Shown here: positions 6,226 through 7,755 of the stretch, one piece after another
How positions within the stretch are numbered: the stretch's first letter is position 1
How the letters are laid out: the number at the start of each line of letters is the position of its first letter
Assembly: GCA_009992615.1 (NCBI GenBank)
Contig: JAACVA010000042.1
Location: forward strand, 959 to 8,713
Length of the DNA stretch: 7,755 bases
Source of the DNA: Rhodobacterales bacterium
GTDB taxonomy: Bacteria; Pseudomonadota; Alphaproteobacteria; Rhodobacterales; Rhodobacteraceae
Direction: 5' to 3'
Position numbers and translations under genes: made by a program
Notes under the pieces: model-generated
What the model saw: the letters and a program-made list of their open reading frames with translations, nothing else
What the model was told of the DNA's origin: nothing
Databases searched by the model: none

Positions 6226-6930
6226 ATGAGCGCAGACCGCAAAGCCGCCGACAGGATCGCCGTGCGCGACCGCATCATCCAGCAAATGGGCAACCCTCTG
6301 CGGCGCAAGTCGCAGCCGACCGAGTGGAAAATCAAGGGCGAACTGTTTTTGAATTGCAGTTGCGATGTGTTCTGTCCCTGTGTCGTATCGCTGGGCGCGC
6401 ATCCGCCTACCGAGGGCCACTGTCATGCCTGGATGGCCATTGCGATCGACCATGGGCATTTCGAGGGCGCGCCTCTGGATGGCCTCAACATCGGCCTTCT
6501 GGTGGATATTCCGGGGCGCATGGGCGAGGGCAACTGGAAGGTCGCCGCATACATCGACGAACGCGCCAGCCAGAAGGCCTATGACGGGTTGCTGAAGGTT
6601 CTGTCGGGCGCGGCGGGTGGCACAACCGGGCTGTTCACCTTTCTGGTGTCCGAAATCATCGGTGCCGAGCGGGAAAAGGTTGAGATCCTGCGCGACGGGC
6701 GCAAACGGTCGATCACCATCGGGCGCAAGATCCAGGGCGAGATCGAGACGGTATCGGGGGCCGATCCGGCGCATCCGGTGATGATCACCAACAGCAAATA
6801 CTGGATGGGCCCCGACATCATGGTTGCGCGCGGCCTGAAATCCAAGGTGCGCGATTACGGGCGGGTCTGGGATTTTGCCGGAAAGTCAGGCGAAATCTGC
6901 CAGATCGACTGGTCCGGACCCGGCCGATGA
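6226..6930 (+). CDS. DUF1326 domain protein with a CxCxxxCxC cysteine cluster
   Basis: A 234-residue protein with no signal peptide, so probably cytoplasmic. The first 33 residues are charged and lie outside the domain. The DUF1326 core starts near W34 (WKIKGELFLNCSCDVFCPC), placing C44, C46, C50 and C52 in a tight cluster. GHCHAWM (64-70) adds H65, C66 and H67. GLNIGLLVDIPGRMGEGNWK (86-105) and a TGLFTFLVSEIIGAEREKVE segment (134-153) follow, then a strand-rich C-terminal half with C225 near the end. The cluster could hold a metal or form redox-active disulfides; this is inference, as the family has no established function that I know. GAGGAG at 6214-6219 is placed for the ATG at 6226. The stop overlaps the DinB-family start as ATGA, so the three genes are probably translated in concert. 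Confidence 0.88.
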   Translation: MSADRKAADRIAVRDRIIQQMGNPLRRKSQPTEWKIKGELFLNCSCDVFCPCVVSLGAHPPTEGHCHAWMAIAIDHGHFEGAPLDGLNIGLLVDIPGRMGEGNWKVAAYIDERASQKAYDGLLKVLSGAAGGTTGLFTFLVSEIIGAEREKVEILRDGRKRSITIGRKIQGEIETVSGADPAHPVMITNSKYWMGPDIMVARGLKSKVRDYGRVWDFAGKSGEICQIDWSGPGR

Positions 6931-7451
6931 ACAGTTCGATGAACGGGGCGATGATCACGCCCGAATATTGCCGCATGATGGCACGCTACAACCGCTGGCA
7001 GAACAACAGCCTGAGGGCCGCTGCCGCGACGTTGGACGACGCTGCGCGCGAAGCTGATCGCGGGGCGTTCTTCGGTTCGGTCCGCGCGACGTTTTCGCAT
7101 CTGTTGTGGGCCGATACGATCTGGATGTCGCGGCTGGATGGCTGGACCGCGCCGGGCATGGCGATTACGACCAGTGGTCAGTTCGCCCCGGACTGGCCCA
7201 GCGTCACCGCCCTGCGCGGCCGCGCCGACGACCGGATCATCGCCTGGAGCGAACGGATGCACGTCGTCAGCGGCACGGTGGCCTGGTTTTCCGGTGCCTT
7301 GCGGCGTGAGGTGAAGAGACCGCTGGCGCTGTGTATCGTGCACTTGTTCAATCACCAGACCCATCACCGGGGGCAGATCCACGCCATGCTGACCGCCGCC
7401 GGGGCGCAGCCGGGCGACACCGATCTGTTCATCCTGCCCGAGGATGTTTGA
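6927..7451 (+). CDS. DinB family protein (metal-dependent four-helix-bundle fold)
   Basis: A 174-residue soluble protein of the DinB/YfiT-like superfamily. The opening ARYNRWQNNSL (19-29) is the usual first helix. FSHLLWADTIW (56-66) carries H58, and HLFNHQTHHRGQIHAML (139-155) carries H143 and H147. These three histidines match the metal-binding triad of the fold. Family members include thiol-dependent transferases that use bacillithiol, mycothiol or glutathione, and many with no known function; the substrate here is unknown. The ATG at 6927 overlaps the previous stop (ATGA), fitting coupled translation; in-frame ATGs at 6939 and 6951 are alternatives, since there is no strong ribosome site for 6927. 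It is the last gene of the DUF2182-DUF1326 unit, with a hairpin starting about 20 bases after its stop. Confidence 0.87.
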   Translation: MNSSMNGAMITPEYCRMMARYNRWQNNSLRAAAATLDDAAREADRGAFFGSVRATFSHLLWADTIWMSRLDGWTAPGMAITTSGQFAPDWPSVTALRGRADDRIIAWSERMHVVSGTVAWFSGALRREVKRPLALCIVHLFNHQTHHRGQIHAMLTAAGAQPGDTDLFILPEDV

Positions 7452-7470
7452 CAACCGGGCGCCAGTGTGG

Positions 7471-7502
7471 CCCGCGCCCGGACCTCGGGCGCGCAGCGCG
7501 GG
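7471..7502. terminator. GC-rich hairpin between the DinB-family gene and the acuI-like gene
   Basis: CGCGCCCG (7473-7480) and CGGGCGCG (7486-7493) form a perfect eight-base-pair stem with loop GACCT. CCCGCGC (7471-7477) and GCGCGGG (7496-7502) give an alternative seven-pair stem sharing the left arm. No T-tract follows, so it may be a weak terminator or a pause site limiting read-through into the next gene. Confidence 0.4.
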
Positions 7503-7532
7503 CAAATTGCCAACCAAACCAGGGAGAATGAC

Positions 7533-7755
7533 ATGTTTCGAGCGTTGATCGTCGAAAAGGACGAAGCAGGCAAGACCCACGCCGCCGTACAGGAGATCGG
7601 CGAGGATCGCCTGCCCGAGGGGGACGTGACCGTGGCGGTCGAATATTCTACGGTGAACTACAAGGACGGGCTGTGCATCGGTCCGGGGGGTGGATTGGTG
7701 CGCAGCTATCCCCATGTTCCGGGGATCGACCTTGCCGGCACGGTATCGGCATCCG
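7533..7755 (+). CDS. acuI: AcuI/YhdH-type acryloyl-CoA reductase (MDR family), 3'-truncated by the window edge
   Basis: The first 74 residues of a medium-chain dehydrogenase/reductase. The start MFRALIVEKDEAGKTHAAVQ, the VEYSTVNYKDGLCI segment (36-49, with the conserved NYKD at 42-45) and SYPHVPGIDLAGTV (58-71) are typical of the AcuI/YhdH subgroup rather than of zinc alcohol dehydrogenases. AcuI reduces acryloyl-CoA to propionyl-CoA with NADPH. This detoxifies acryloyl-CoA formed during DMSP or acrylate breakdown and also operates in 3-hydroxypropionate assimilation; it is common in Rhodobacterales and also occurs in bacteria without DMSP pathways. AGGGAGA at 7521-7527 serves the ATG at 7533. 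The nucleotide-binding half lies beyond the window, so assignment rests on the N-terminus only. It is 81 bases after the DinB-family stop and may have its own promoter. Confidence 0.8.
   Translation, partial: MFRALIVEKDEAGKTHAAVQEIGEDRLPEGDVTVAVEYSTVNYKDGLCIGPGGGLVRSYPHVPGIDLAGTVSAS

Noticed and set aside
5382..6335. A 317-codon minus-strand open frame opposite the DUF2182 gene
   Set aside because: Composition is rich in His, Gln, Pro and Arg with no domain; the plus strand has a strong ribosome site and the DUF2182 signature.
6855..7715. A 286-codon minus-strand open frame opposite the DinB-family and acuI-like genes
   Set aside because: It spans two well-supported plus-strand genes and the gap between them, and has no family features.

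Overview
The window is GC-rich coding DNA with tightly packed genes, ATGA stop/start overlaps and good Shine-Dalgarno sites. Protein style and gene content (an AcuI-type reductase, a DUF2182/DUF1326 pair, a polyamine-type periplasmic binding protein) suggest an alphaproteobacterium, most likely Rhodobacterales. This is a judgement from protein style; there is no rRNA or other marker gene here. I see no tRNA, rRNA, CRISPR array, insertion sequence or phage gene.

Layout. (1) 1-1819, plus strand: the end of an ABC-2 type permease and a second, complete permease overlapping it by ATGA. These look like the two membrane subunits of a YbhS/YbhR-like exporter whose ATPase and adaptor would lie upstream. 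(2) 1974-3804, plus strand: a YgiC-like glutathionylspermidine-synthase-family ATP-grasp ligase followed by a YgiB-like DUF1190 lipoprotein. (3) 3805-4013: a convergent gap with hairpins that could end transcription. (4) 4014-5078, minus strand: a secreted solute-binding protein of the spermidine/putrescine type, without permease or ATPase genes beside it. (5) 5079-5453: a 375-base divergent control region with candidate promoters for both sides and several palindromes. (6) 5454-7451, plus strand: a compact operon of a DUF2182 multi-pass membrane protein, a cysteine-rich DUF1326 protein and a DinB-family protein. (7) 7533 to the window end: the start of an AcuI/YhdH-type acryloyl-CoA reductase.

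How the genes may work together. Regions 2 and 4 share a possible polyamine theme: the ligase belongs to a family named for joining spermidine to glutathione, and the binding protein belongs to a family that captures polyamines. The DUF2182-DUF1326-DinB operon is the least understood part and the best candidate for an undescribed system. Its membrane protein is rich in Met, Cys and His, its soluble partner has a CxCxxxCxC cluster, and DinB-fold proteins usually hold a metal with three histidines. A metal- or thiol-handling role is a reasonable inference but is not shown by the sequence.
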